Source: an uncultured Christensenella sp. (GTDB lineage: Bacteria > Bacillota > Clostridia > Christensenellales > Borkfalkiaceae). Taken from it: DNA of 12,656 bases. Shown here in pieces: positions 1 to 4,997 of the stretch. Each line of letters starts with the position of its first letter. Position 1 is the stretch's first letter. The notes beneath the pieces were generated by a model, which ran no database searches, had not been told where the DNA came from, and saw nothing but the letters and a program-made list of their open reading frames with translations. The translations under genes were made by a program, and so were the position numbers. The stretch lies in contig CAJTYL010000019.1 of NCBI GenBank assembly GCA_910583855.1, positions 1-12,656 on the forward strand. Reading direction: 5' to 3'.

Positions 1-919
1 TAACGCCTACACACTTGTAATAGTTGTGTAGCGTTTTGTTTTTGCTCATTGCGCTCACGCCCGTCATTTTATTGCCGCATTTCCCGCATATCAATTTTTC
101 TGATAAAATGTATTCGACTTTTGCCTTACCCCTTGCAGGAGCGGCGGCATATAAAGCAAGTTTTTGTTGCGCTTGCTCGAATAGGTCGTCGTCAATAATG
201 CGCGGCATACCGCCGTCAATTTCGTTGCCTTGATAAATGTACTTACCCAAATAGCGGCGGTTGCTCAAAATGCGCTGAAAGCTGTTTTTGTTGAACTCGC
301 CGCCTTTGGTGGTCTTAACGCCCCGCCCGTTCAGATAGCGGATAAGCTCGGCATAGTTGCTCCCCGCGACAAACATTTCAAAAACAGTCTTGACAATGGG
401 CGCAAGCTCCTCGTCCAGCACAAAACTCTTTTCGCTGTTTACCTTGTAGCCGAGCGGAATAACGCCGCCGAAATACTTACACTTTGCCGCCGACATAGCA
501 ATGCCGCGCTTGACCTTTTGCGACAGCTCCGCTGAATAGTATTCAGCCATACTCTCTAATACGCCCTCAATTAAAATACCGCTCGCGTCGTCCGTGATAT
601 TCTCTTTTGCCGAGAGTACGCGCACCCCGTTCTTTTTCAGCTTTGCCTTATAGGTCGCGCTATCGTAGCGGTTACGGGCGAAACGGTCTAACTGATAGAC
701 AAGCACATATTGAAAGCCTTTGCGCTTACTGTCCTCAATCATTTGCAGAAATTCGGGGCGTTTGTCCGTCGTACCCGTCAATGCGCGGTCTATGTATTCG
801 TGCGTAATGCGTAAATCGTTGCGCTGAGCAAAATTATAGCACTCGGCAAGTTGCCCCTCGATTGATTGCTCGTTCTGTGCGTGTGAACTGAAACGCGCAT
901 AAATGACTGCATTTTTCAT
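1..919 (-). CDS. Large serine recombinase, 3' end outside window
   Basis: Site-specific recombinase of the large serine integrase/TndX-TnpX type, which cuts and rejoins DNA through a phosphoserine link to move an element in or out of the chromosome. Reading leftwards from the ATG at 917-919, with AAAGGAGCAAGTT just upstream, 306 codons stay open to the edge. Residues 3-150 are the resolvase catalytic domain: YARFSS (7-12) holds the nucleophile Ser11 and Arg9, and DRFARN (78-83) holds the active-site arginines. Residues about 165-265 match the 'Recombinase' DNA-binding domain (GYKV...NGRGVKT...ILSNRRYLGKY). A zinc ribbon then begins (CGKC at 278-281, next Cys at 303) and is cut by the window edge. 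The C-terminal coiled coil is not seen. No frameshift is visible, so it may be active. It could be the integrase of the element to its right or the last gene of a neighbouring element; the window does not decide. Confidence 0.95.
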   Translation of the reverse strand, partial: MKNAVIYARFSSHAQNEQSIEGQLAECYNFAQRNDLRITHEYIDRALTGTTDKRPEFLQMIEDSKRKGFQYVLVYQLDRFARNRYDSATYKAKLKKNGVRVLSAKENITDDASGILIEGVLESMAEYYSAELSQKVKRGIAMSAAKCKYFGGVIPLGYKVNSEKSFVLDEELAPIVKTVFEMFVAGSNYAELIRYLNGRGVKTTKGGEFNKNSFQRILSNRRYLGKYIYQGNEIDGGMPRIIDDDLFEQAQQKLALYAAAPARGKAKVEYILSEKLICGKCGNKMTGVSAMSKNKTLHNYYKCVGV

Positions 920-965
920 AACTTGCTCCTTTGCGCTGTCTGCGTGTGTGCGGACTGCGGCTTAA

Positions 966-1152
966 AATTTTGTTGTTCGCTTTGGTGCTTACCGTCTTAA
1001 CCAGCAAAAAATGCCGCCGCAGGCAAATTGTCAAGGGTTTGCGCCGTAGGCGACGACGGTTTTATGCCTTACGGGAGATAAATCGTCGCCCTTTACAATT
1101 TGTCAAGGCGGCGTATTCCGTCCTCAGACGGTAAGCACAAGCGAACACAAAA
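966..1152. repeat. MITE-like nested inverted repeat
   Basis: Most of the gap between the recombinase start and the first HxlR gene is a long imperfect palindrome. The outer arms pair 970-996 with 1126-1151 (both read TGTTCGCTT..GTGCTTACCGTCT from their own end). Middle arms pair 1013-1037 with 1089-1113 (shared core CAAATTGT.AAGGG plus GCCGCC), and inner arms pair GGCGACGA at 1049-1056 with TCGTCGCC at 1083-1090. It has no convincing ORF and no poly-T tail. Terminal inverted repeats of about 26 bp on a ~185 bp non-coding block fit a miniature inverted-repeat element. It could instead be a recombination or attachment region for the adjacent recombinase, or a structured RNA. A target-site duplication is not clear. 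Confidence 0.5.
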
Positions 1153-1176
1153 ACTATAAAATACTTAAAAAATGGA

Positions 1177-1563
1177 TTATCTTTTATTCAGCACATTTTC
1201 TAAACGTGTAAAATCATTTGCGGAACACGGTTGTCGTACCTTATTGATTGCGTATAGTTCAATACCGAATTTATACATTTCAATGACAGATTTACATAGT
1301 TTATTGCCGAGTTCAGTCAAAGAATATTCAGTTTTAGGTGGCACTACGGGGTAAAGTACACGGCTTATTATGCCGTCGCTTTCAAGTTCTTTTAATTGTT
1401 CAGCAAGCATTTTTGGCGTTGCTTTTACAAGTTTTGCAAGTTCACTATAACGCAAAGTTCTATCAAACAAATAATAAATAATATCTAATTTATATTTGCC
1501 GCCTATAACTGCAATAGTTGCGTCTAACGGGCAACTGCAAGACATTAAAATATCAATATTCAT
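1177..1563 (-). CDS. HxlR-family redox/stress regulator next to nitroreductase
   Basis: A 128-residue winged-helix regulator of the HxlR family (YodB/HypR/YtfH type), which usually represses or activates a divergent oxidoreductase gene in response to electrophiles or disulfide stress. The family signature is clear: SCSCPLD (8-14) with the near-N-terminal sensing cysteine (Cys11, with Cys9 next to it), IGGKYKLDIIYYL in place of the more usual GGKWK, LRYSELAKLVKATPKMLAEQLKELESDGII as the recognition helices, and the wing/hinge PVVPPKTEYSLTELG. The start at 1563 is set by AAGGAGG seven bases before the ATG. It is divergent from the nitroreductase with overlapping promoters and AAGTATA repeats between them, so that gene is the likely target. 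This matches the known B. subtilis arrangement in which such regulators control nitroreductases or azoreductases. The actual inducer is not shown by the sequence. Confidence 0.9.
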   Translation of the reverse strand: MNIDILMSCSCPLDATIAVIGGKYKLDIIYYLFDRTLRYSELAKLVKATPKMLAEQLKELESDGIISRVLYPVVPPKTEYSLTELGNKLCKSVIEMYKFGIELYAINKVRQPCSANDFTRLENVLNKR

Positions 1564-1575
1564 AAAAAACCTCCT

Positions 1576-1637
1576 TATACTTTCTAAAAGGTAAGTATAG
1601 TACTTAAAAGTGCGTTCTTGACAAAATGAAAGTATAG
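1576..1637. promoter_or_regulatory. HxlR operator repeats between regulator and nitroreductase
   Basis: Three copies of AAGTATA lie in the divergent intergenic region: inverted at 1576-1582, direct at 1593-1599 and direct at 1630-1636. The middle copy is part of the perfect palindrome AAGTA-TAG-TACTT (1593-1605), and the outer pair extends to a 9-base inverted match (TATACTTTC at 1576-1584, GAAAGTATA at 1628-1636). The rightmost copy sits inside the spacer of the nitroreductase promoter and the middle one covers the likely -10 of the regulator. This is where a dimeric HxlR repressor would block both genes. The assignment is by position and symmetry only. Confidence 0.5.
1597..1624 (-). promoter_or_regulatory. 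Probable promoter of the HxlR gene
   Basis: On the minus strand TTGTCA (1624-1619) is followed after 16 bases by TACTAT (1602-1597). Its -35 overlaps the -35 of the opposing nitroreductase promoter, so the two would compete for polymerase. The -10 lies inside the AAGTATAGTACTT palindrome, which suggests autoregulation. The -10 is a weak match. Confidence 0.4.
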
Positions 1638-1646
1638 ATTTATTAT
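1618..1646 (+). promoter_or_regulatory. Sigma-A promoter of the nitroreductase
   Basis: A consensus TTGACA (-35, 1618-1623), a 17-base spacer and TATTAT (-10, 1641-1646) precede the nitroreductase by about 45 bases. The spacer contains an AAAGTATAG copy of the putative operator, so a bound regulator would mask the promoter. Confidence 0.8.
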
Positions 1647-1689
1647 AGTAGCAGACAAGTAATTTGTCAATATTTTTATGGAGGTTTCT

Positions 1690-2205
1690 ATGGAGTTCAT
1701 AGAATTAGCAAAGTCGCGCTATTCAGTGCGCTCGTTCTCTGATAAACAAATCGAGAGTGAAAAACTGAATAAGATTTTAGAGGCGGCAAAAATTTCCCCG
1801 ACGGCGGCAAATCAACAACCTCAAAAAATTTATGTTTTGCAAAGCGAACAGGCAATTCGGAAAATAAATTCCGTTTGTCAATGTATTTTTGGGGCGCCGA
1901 CTGTAATTATAATTACGGCAGACGAAACAGAAACGTGGAAAAATCCGTTTTCTAAAAATTATAACACGGGCGATATTGATTGTAGTATAGTATGTACATA
2001 TTTAATGTTACAGGCTTGGGAATTAGGCATAGGTTCTTGCTGGGTAGGCTATTTTGATTTAGCAAAAGTGGAAAAGGCTATGAATATTCCCGATAACGAA
2101 AAAATCGTTGCAATTTTGCCGCTTGGCTATCCGTCTGAAAGCGCAAAGCCGTCGCCTATGCATTATTCTCGCAAAGAGTTAAAAGAAACGGTTAAATATT
2201 TGTAA
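1690..2205 (+). CDS. Nitroreductase family FMN oxidoreductase
   Basis: A 171-residue single-domain nitroreductase-fold protein, expected to be a cytoplasmic FMN-dependent homodimer that reduces nitroaromatics, quinones or related electrophiles with NAD(P)H. The N-terminal FMN phosphate-binding stretch is SRYSVRSF (9-16), followed by the SPTAANQQPQ loop (about 36-45), the GIGSCWVGYFD segment and the LPLGYP motif near the C-terminus. An in-frame ATG twelve bases upstream (1678) overlaps the sequence GGAGG (1680-1684), which serves better as the ribosome binding site of the ATG at 1690, so I start there. Divergent from an HxlR regulator with a strong promoter, it is probably an inducible detoxification gene. 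The natural substrate cannot be read from the sequence. It ends at a bidirectional terminator. Confidence 0.93.
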   Translation: MEFIELAKSRYSVRSFSDKQIESEKLNKILEAAKISPTAANQQPQKIYVLQSEQAIRKINSVCQCIFGAPTVIIITADETETWKNPFSKNYNTGDIDCSIVCTYLMLQAWELGIGSCWVGYFDLAKVEKAMNIPDNEKIVAILPLGYPSESAKPSPMHYSRKELKETVKYL

Positions 2206-2206
2206 T

Positions 2207-2240
2207 AAAAAATGGTGCTTGACATTAAGCACCATTTTTT
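2207..2240. terminator. Bidirectional rho-independent terminator
   Basis: A perfect 14-bp inverted repeat, AAAAAATGGTGCTT (2207-2220) and AAGCACCATTTTTT (2227-2240), surrounds a 6-base loop. The A-run and T-run make it work on both strands. It sits between the converging nitroreductase and second HxlR genes and would end both transcripts. Confidence 0.93.
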
Positions 2241-2244
2241 GAAA

Positions 2245-2637
2245 CTATGAATTAAGTAGTTCTTTGATTTCTTCTTCCGAATAAGGGCATACATAATCAG
2301 AACACAAATGAGTTTGGCTCCACATCATCATTTGCGTTAAAACGGGAACAAAACTTTTTCCGAGTTCTGTCAAGGTATATTCTACTTTTGGCGGAATTTC
2401 TTTATAAATTTCACGGTGTATAAAGCCGTCGTCCTCTAACTCGCGCAACTGTTTAGTTAATGTTGATTGAGTGATACCGTCCATTCGGCGTAATAATTCC
2501 CCAAAACGTTGCACTTTATAAAAAGCGATATACCAAAGAATAAGGAATTTCCATTTTCCGCTTAAAACGGCTTGCAATGTATTCATAGGAACACACCGCG
2601 CCATTACTTCTCTTTTTCTGAATTTGTTATCTGTCAT
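2245..2637 (-). CDS. HxlR-family regulator divergent from radical SAM gene
   Basis: A second 130-residue HxlR-type winged-helix regulator, clearly different in sequence from the first. Visible signatures are ARCVPMN with the N-terminal Cys15 (CVPM instead of the usual CP), LSGKWKFLILWYI (the canonical GKWK), QRFGELLRRMDGITQSTLTKQLRELEDDGFI for the HTH, and EIPPKVEYTLTELGKS for the wing. The open frame continues upstream to 2772, but the ATG at 2635-2637 has AAAGGAGT directly before it and matches the family's usual length, so the longer version is rejected. Two further cysteines lie near the C-terminus (HLCSDYVCPY) and might take part in redox sensing. By position it should regulate the divergent radical SAM gene. 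The signal is unknown. Confidence 0.9.
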   Translation of the reverse strand: MTDNKFRKREVMARCVPMNTLQAVLSGKWKFLILWYIAFYKVQRFGELLRRMDGITQSTLTKQLRELEDDGFIHREIYKEIPPKVEYTLTELGKSFVPVLTQMMMWSQTHLCSDYVCPYSEEEIKELLNS

Positions 2638-2655
2638 ATTAACTCCTTTTTTTCT

Positions 2656-2684
2656 ATTATAGAGTATTGAAAAAAGTAAGTCAA
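2656..2684 (-). promoter_or_regulatory. Sigma-A promoter of the second HxlR gene
   Basis: On the minus strand TTGACT (2684-2679), a 17-base spacer and a perfect TATAAT (2661-2656) lie just before the ribosome binding site of the gene starting at 2637. Confidence 0.85.
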
Positions 2685-2689
2685 ACCTA

Positions 2690-2717
2690 TTAGTATCATT
2701 TTTGATAGTACTACTAA
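2690..2717. promoter_or_regulatory. Operator-like palindrome upstream of both genes
   Basis: Nested inverted repeats lie between the two divergent promoters: TTAGTA (2690-2695) with TACTAA (2712-2717), and TATCA (2694-2698) with TGATA (2703-2707). Further AGTACT/AATACTA copies continue to about 2748, over the radical SAM promoter. The AGTA/TACT half sites resemble those in the first HxlR intergenic region. Binding by the second HxlR protein is inferred. Confidence 0.4.
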
Positions 2718-2730
2718 ATAAAGACAGTAC

Positions 2731-2760
2731 TTGTATTTCAATACTATTATGACTTATAAT
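2731..2760 (+). promoter_or_regulatory. Probable promoter of the radical SAM gene
   Basis: TTGTAT (2731-2736), an 18-base spacer and a perfect TATAAT (2755-2760). Transcription would begin near 2767. That places the upstream candidate start codons (2731, 2749) outside the message and supports the ATG at 2791. Confidence 0.6.
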
Positions 2761-2790
2761 AAAGAAAAACAAAAGGACGGTATTTTATTT

Positions 2791-3675
2791 ATGCACTACA
2801 CGGGAACGGTTTGGCGTCCACCTTATGAGGCTTGGTCGGCTCTATTGCAAGTTACAGCGGGTTGTACACACCATAAATGCAAATTTTGCACATTATACGA
2901 AGATATACCTTTCAAATTCAAAATGTCGCCTATTGACGAGATAGAGGACGATTTGAAAGAGTTGTGTTATTTTACCCCCGACGTAACGAGAATGTTTTTA
3001 GTCGGAGCAAATCCGTTTGTATTATCAACGGAAAAATTACGGCAAATAGCATATTTATCTAAACAATATCTTAACCGATTAAAAACTATCGGCTGTTTTG
3101 CACGCATAACTGATATAACGCCGAAAAGCGTTGACGAGTTAAAACAGTTACATAGTTGCGGTTATAACGGAATTACAATCGGCGTTGAAACAGGCGACGA
3201 CGAGGCTTTATCATTTATGCACAAGGGCTATACCTCTGCCGACATTTTGGAACAGTGCCGTAAACTCGATGAGGCTGGGCTGGAATATAACTTTTTCTAT
3301 TTGACGGGTATCTACGGCAAGGGCAAAAGCAAAAAGGGCGTTGAAAATACATTGAAAATATTTAATCAATTAAACCCGAAAATCGTCGGCGCGTCAATGT
3401 TGACAATTTACCCTACGTCAGAATTATACGGCGAAATTCAAAACGGAAATTGGACGGAAGAAAGCGAAACGGAAAAATACGAAGAATTAAAAATGCTTGT
3501 ACAAGGTTTAGATATTAAAACACATTTTGCCGCTTTGGGAGCCTCAAACGCAATTCAACTACACGGAAGTATTCCAACCGATAGAAAAGAGTTAATAACC
3601 ACTATCGACAACTTTCTAAACCGTTTTGGGGAAAGCGAATTAAAACAATATAGAAAGAATTTGAAACACCTATAA
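2791..3675 (+). CDS. Radical SAM protein with CX4CX2C cluster motif
   Basis: A 295-residue radical SAM enzyme expected to bind a 4Fe-4S cluster and cleave S-adenosylmethionine. The start MHYTGTVWRPPYEAWS is typical of a widespread Firmicutes/archaeal radical SAM family of unassigned reaction. The cluster cysteines are Cys25, Cys30 and Cys33 in AGCTHHKCKFC; the four-residue first gap (rather than CX3CX2C) is normal for this family. Other visible elements are the FLVGANPF strand, GYNGITIGVETGDDE (SAM-binding GxEtG-type motif), and YNFFYLTGIYG in the barrel. The frame opens at 2731, but the promoter's TATAAT lies at 2755-2760 and an AAGGA stands at 2773-2777, so the ATG at 2791 is preferred. It is divergent from an HxlR regulator and probably induced with it. 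No partner gene reveals the substrate. Confidence 0.9.
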   Translation: MHYTGTVWRPPYEAWSALLQVTAGCTHHKCKFCTLYEDIPFKFKMSPIDEIEDDLKELCYFTPDVTRMFLVGANPFVLSTEKLRQIAYLSKQYLNRLKTIGCFARITDITPKSVDELKQLHSCGYNGITIGVETGDDEALSFMHKGYTSADILEQCRKLDEAGLEYNFFYLTGIYGKGKSKKGVENTLKIFNQLNPKIVGASMLTIYPTSELYGEIQNGNWTEESETEKYEELKMLVQGLDIKTHFAALGASNAIQLHGSIPTDRKELITTIDNFLNRFGESELKQYRKNLKHL

Positions 3676-3688
3676 ACAAGTATTTTTT

Positions 3689-3868
3689 ATGGAAAGAGAA
3701 ATAGAAAACAATAAATCAAAACTTTATTATGCGTGTTGTCCTCATTGTAAAACCGTACTCGTGCAAGCACAGAACGGTATGGACGGCTATATAAAATGTC
3801 AAAAATGTGATAAATATATACATATCATAATTCGCAACGGAACTGTAACAACCAAAACAAAATCATAA
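3689..3868 (+). CDS. Small zinc-ribbon protein
   Basis: A 59-residue protein reading from the ATG at 3689 to TAA at 3866-3868. It holds two CxxC knuckles, CPHC (17-20) and CQKC (37-40), sixteen residues apart, flanked by short beta-prone stretches (KTVLVQA, YIHIIIRN), so a single zinc ribbon is very likely. It resembles the small Cys-rich 'KTR'/Com-like zinc-ribbon proteins common in Firmicutes mobile elements, but I cannot assign it firmly. It starts 13 bases after the radical SAM stop and is probably cotranscribed with it. There is no convincing ribosome binding site before the ATG, which suggests coupling to the upstream gene. The transcript would end at the hairpins at 3874-3936. Its function is unknown. 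Confidence 0.65.
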   Translation: MEREIENNKSKLYYACCPHCKTVLVQAQNGMDGYIKCQKCDKYIHIIIRNGTVTTKTKS

Positions 3869-3873
3869 CTATG

Positions 3874-3900
3874 GAACGCTTGGAAACGGGCGTTCTTTTT
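3874..3900 (+). terminator. Rho-independent terminator after zinc-ribbon gene
   Basis: A GAACGC (3874-3879) / GCGTTC (3890-3895) stem with a 10-base loop, followed immediately by TTTTT. It lies six bases after the zinc-ribbon gene stop and ends the radical SAM transcript. Confidence 0.75.
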
Positions 3901-3906
3901 CTATAT

Positions 3907-3936
3907 AAAAAGCCTTTATACGACAAAGGCTTTTAT
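3907..3936. terminator. Second, probably bidirectional terminator
   Basis: AAAAGCCTTT (3908-3917) pairs perfectly with AAAGGCTTTT (3925-3934) around a 7-base loop. A and T runs flank the stem, so it can stop transcription both ways. It backs up the terminator just before it and insulates the cargo block from the operon to the right. Confidence 0.85.
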
Positions 3937-3953
3937 TTTATACTTTCACGGTT

Positions 3954-3982
3954 TTGTTACACTTTACATAGGCGCATATTTT
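3954..3982 (+). promoter_or_regulatory. Possible promoter of the sigma-like gene operon
   Basis: TTGTTA (3954-3959), a 17-base spacer and TATTTT (3977-3982), just after the two terminators of the previous transcript. If used, it produces a leader of about 260 bases that contains two terminator hairpins before the first gene at 4249. It is an imperfect match in AT-rich DNA, so support is modest. Confidence 0.35.
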
Positions 3983-4023
3983 GCGTTTTGCATAGGCTTT
4001 TTCTCAATGGGAAACTGTCGCGC

Positions 4024-4128
4024 CCGAACGAAACAAAATACTGTTTTAGAGTTGTAATCTGAAAAAAGATAAGAACCGAAACGGAGCAATACCGCCTTAA
4101 TAGGGTTTGCTTTCGTTCGGTCTTTTTT
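4024..4128 (+). promoter_or_regulatory. Terminator with possible antiterminator arm in leader
   Basis: A long hairpin pairs ACCGAA-CGGA-GCAA (4075-4089) with TTGC-TTCG-TTCGGT (4107-4121), with small bulges, and ends in seven T's (4123-4129), a strong terminator. Its 3' arm TTTCGTTCGG (4111-4120) is also perfectly complementary over ten bases to CCGAACGAAA at 4024-4033, which would break the terminator if formed first. This is the layout of an attenuator or riboswitch-type leader, but no known riboswitch class is recognised. The part between (4034-4072) is AT-rich and unstructured by eye. Confidence 0.5.
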
Positions 4129-4146
4129 TATTTATGGGCTATTGCA

Positions 4147-4194
4147 CCCCGCTGGCGTATTGCACGCTGTCGGGGCTTTTTCTTTTTACGGCGA
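4147..4194 (+). terminator. Rho-independent terminator before sigma-like gene
   Basis: The stem CCCCG-CTG-GCG pairs with CGC-TGT-CGGGG around a TATTGCA loop (one mismatch, two G-U pairs) and is followed by CTTTTTCTTTTT. It is the fourth terminator-type hairpin in 3869-4248, a stretch with no credible gene; the short open frames across it only translate these hairpins. Transcription into the gene at 4249 must start after it or read through. Confidence 0.6.
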
Positions 4195-4248
4195 AAACTG
4201 CCGATAGCGATTTTTCAAACAAAAAATCAAAATCGGAGGGTTTTCAAA

Positions 4249-4644
4249 ATGCAAAAAATCAAATACGAATTTGCGGACGGAACGACAAGCGAAATCGAGG
4301 TAAGTGAAAAAATCTACGCTCTGCACTTGCAACTACTACAAGAGGAAAAGCGCAACCATTGGCGGGAAACGCGGCGGCATATATCGCTAAACTATTTAAG
4401 CGACAAAGGAATAGACATTGAAAGCAACGCCGCCGACCCGTTGGACGATTGCGAACAACGCGACAACGACGAACGCATACATAACGCAATAAAACACCTA
4501 TCTGACAAGCAACGGGCATTGCTGAAAAAAGTGTTTAATCAGAATATGAGTTTGCGGGAAATCGAGCGACAAACGGGCGTTACACATCAAGCACTTTCAA
4601 AGCAAATAGCCGTGATTTACAAAAAGTTAAAAAAATATTTGTGA
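4249..4644 (+). CDS. Sigma-70 region 4-like DNA-binding protein
   Basis: A 131-residue protein of the 'sigma factor-like HTH' group often carried by Firmicutes conjugative and other mobile elements. The C-terminal part (about 83-131) is a region-4-type helix-turn-helix: IKHLSDKQRALLKKVF, then MSLREIERQTGVTHQALSKQIAVIYKKLKKYL, where the last helices would read a -35 element. The N-terminal half (KYEFADGTTSEIEVSEKIYALHLQLLQEEKRNHWRE in outline) is charged and helical and matches no sigma region 2 that I can see, so it is either a stand-alone activator or half of a split sigma factor. CGGAGGG at 4234-4240 sets the start. It is first in a row of same-strand genes and could drive their expression, for example from the promoter-like sequence at 4651-4680. 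The regulatory role is inferred. Confidence 0.8.
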   Translation: MQKIKYEFADGTTSEIEVSEKIYALHLQLLQEEKRNHWRETRRHISLNYLSDKGIDIESNAADPLDDCEQRDNDERIHNAIKHLSDKQRALLKKVFNQNMSLREIERQTGVTHQALSKQIAVIYKKLKKYL

Positions 4645-4650
4645 AAAAAG

Positions 4651-4680
4651 TTGCCACTATGCCGTTTTCGTGCTTATAGG
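4651..4680 (+). promoter_or_regulatory. Promoter-like sequence after the sigma-like gene
   Basis: TTGCCA (4651-4656), 17 bases, then TTATAG (4674-4679), or TATAGG with an 18-base spacer, directly downstream of the sigma-like gene. It would transcribe the HTH and membrane protein genes separately and could be the target of the sigma-like protein. The latter is inference. Confidence 0.35.
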
Positions 4681-4705
4681 TAGAGGCGCAAAAACCGCCT
4701 ACTAC
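4680..4705 (+). other. Intergenic hairpin before the small HTH gene
   Basis: GTAGAGGCG (4680-4688) pairs with CGCCT-CTAC (4696-4705, one bulged A) around the loop CAAAAAC. No T-run follows, so it is not a terminator. It lies just upstream of the GGGGAG ribosome binding site of the gene at 4726 and may affect its message stability or translation. Confidence 0.45.
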
Positions 4706-4725
4706 TTAACGGGGAGCGTGGAAAA

Positions 4726-4956
4726 ATGAAAGTCAAAAAAGAGCAACTGCAAAACTATCTCGACAAACGCGGAATTTCGGCGGCTATGTTTGCGTGTGAA
4801 TTAGGTGTAAACGAAAAAGAGGTTGAAACGCTTTTACTGGGCGAGGCTGTAAACGAGGCGACAGCACGGCGTTTTATCTATTACTTGGGCGCGGACGAGG
4901 CTGTGAAAATGATAGACTGGGCGGCTATCGGCAAGCAAAACCCGCTTACGGAATAA
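4726..4956 (+). CDS. Small HTH-like DNA-binding protein
   Basis: A 76-residue acidic-to-neutral helical protein. Residues 8-52 (NYLDKRGISAAMFACELGVNEKEVETLLLGEAVNEATARRFIYYLG in outline) have the spacing of a Cro/C1-type helix-turn-helix: a first helix, 'S..MFACELGV' as the turn-containing second helix, 'EKEVETLL' as recognition helix and a closing helix. This would make it a small repressor-type regulator of the element. GGGGAG at 4711-4716 is the ribosome binding site. The product is shorter than a full phage repressor, and no dimerisation domain is visible. It stands between the sigma-like gene and the membrane protein cluster. The assignment rests on pattern only. Confidence 0.65.
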   Translation: MKVKKEQLQNYLDKRGISAAMFACELGVNEKEVETLLLGEAVNEATARRFIYYLGADEAVKMIDWAAIGKQNPLTE

Positions 4957-4997
4957 CGGCAAAAAAGCCTCAAAGAAAAATCGAAAAAGGAGGAACT

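Noticed and set aside
24..807. Plus-strand open frames across the recombinase
   Set aside because: The minus strand encodes a clear serine recombinase with all catalytic motifs; these are shadows of it.
4040..4062. GTTTTAGAGTTGTAAT resembles the start of type II CRISPR repeats or a tracrRNA
   Set aside because: It occurs once only, with no spacer-repeat periodicity and no cas gene in the window.
3871..4307. Two short plus-strand open frames in the gap before the sigma-like gene
   Set aside because: They run through terminator hairpins, lack ribosome binding sites, and one overlaps the well-supported gene at 4249.
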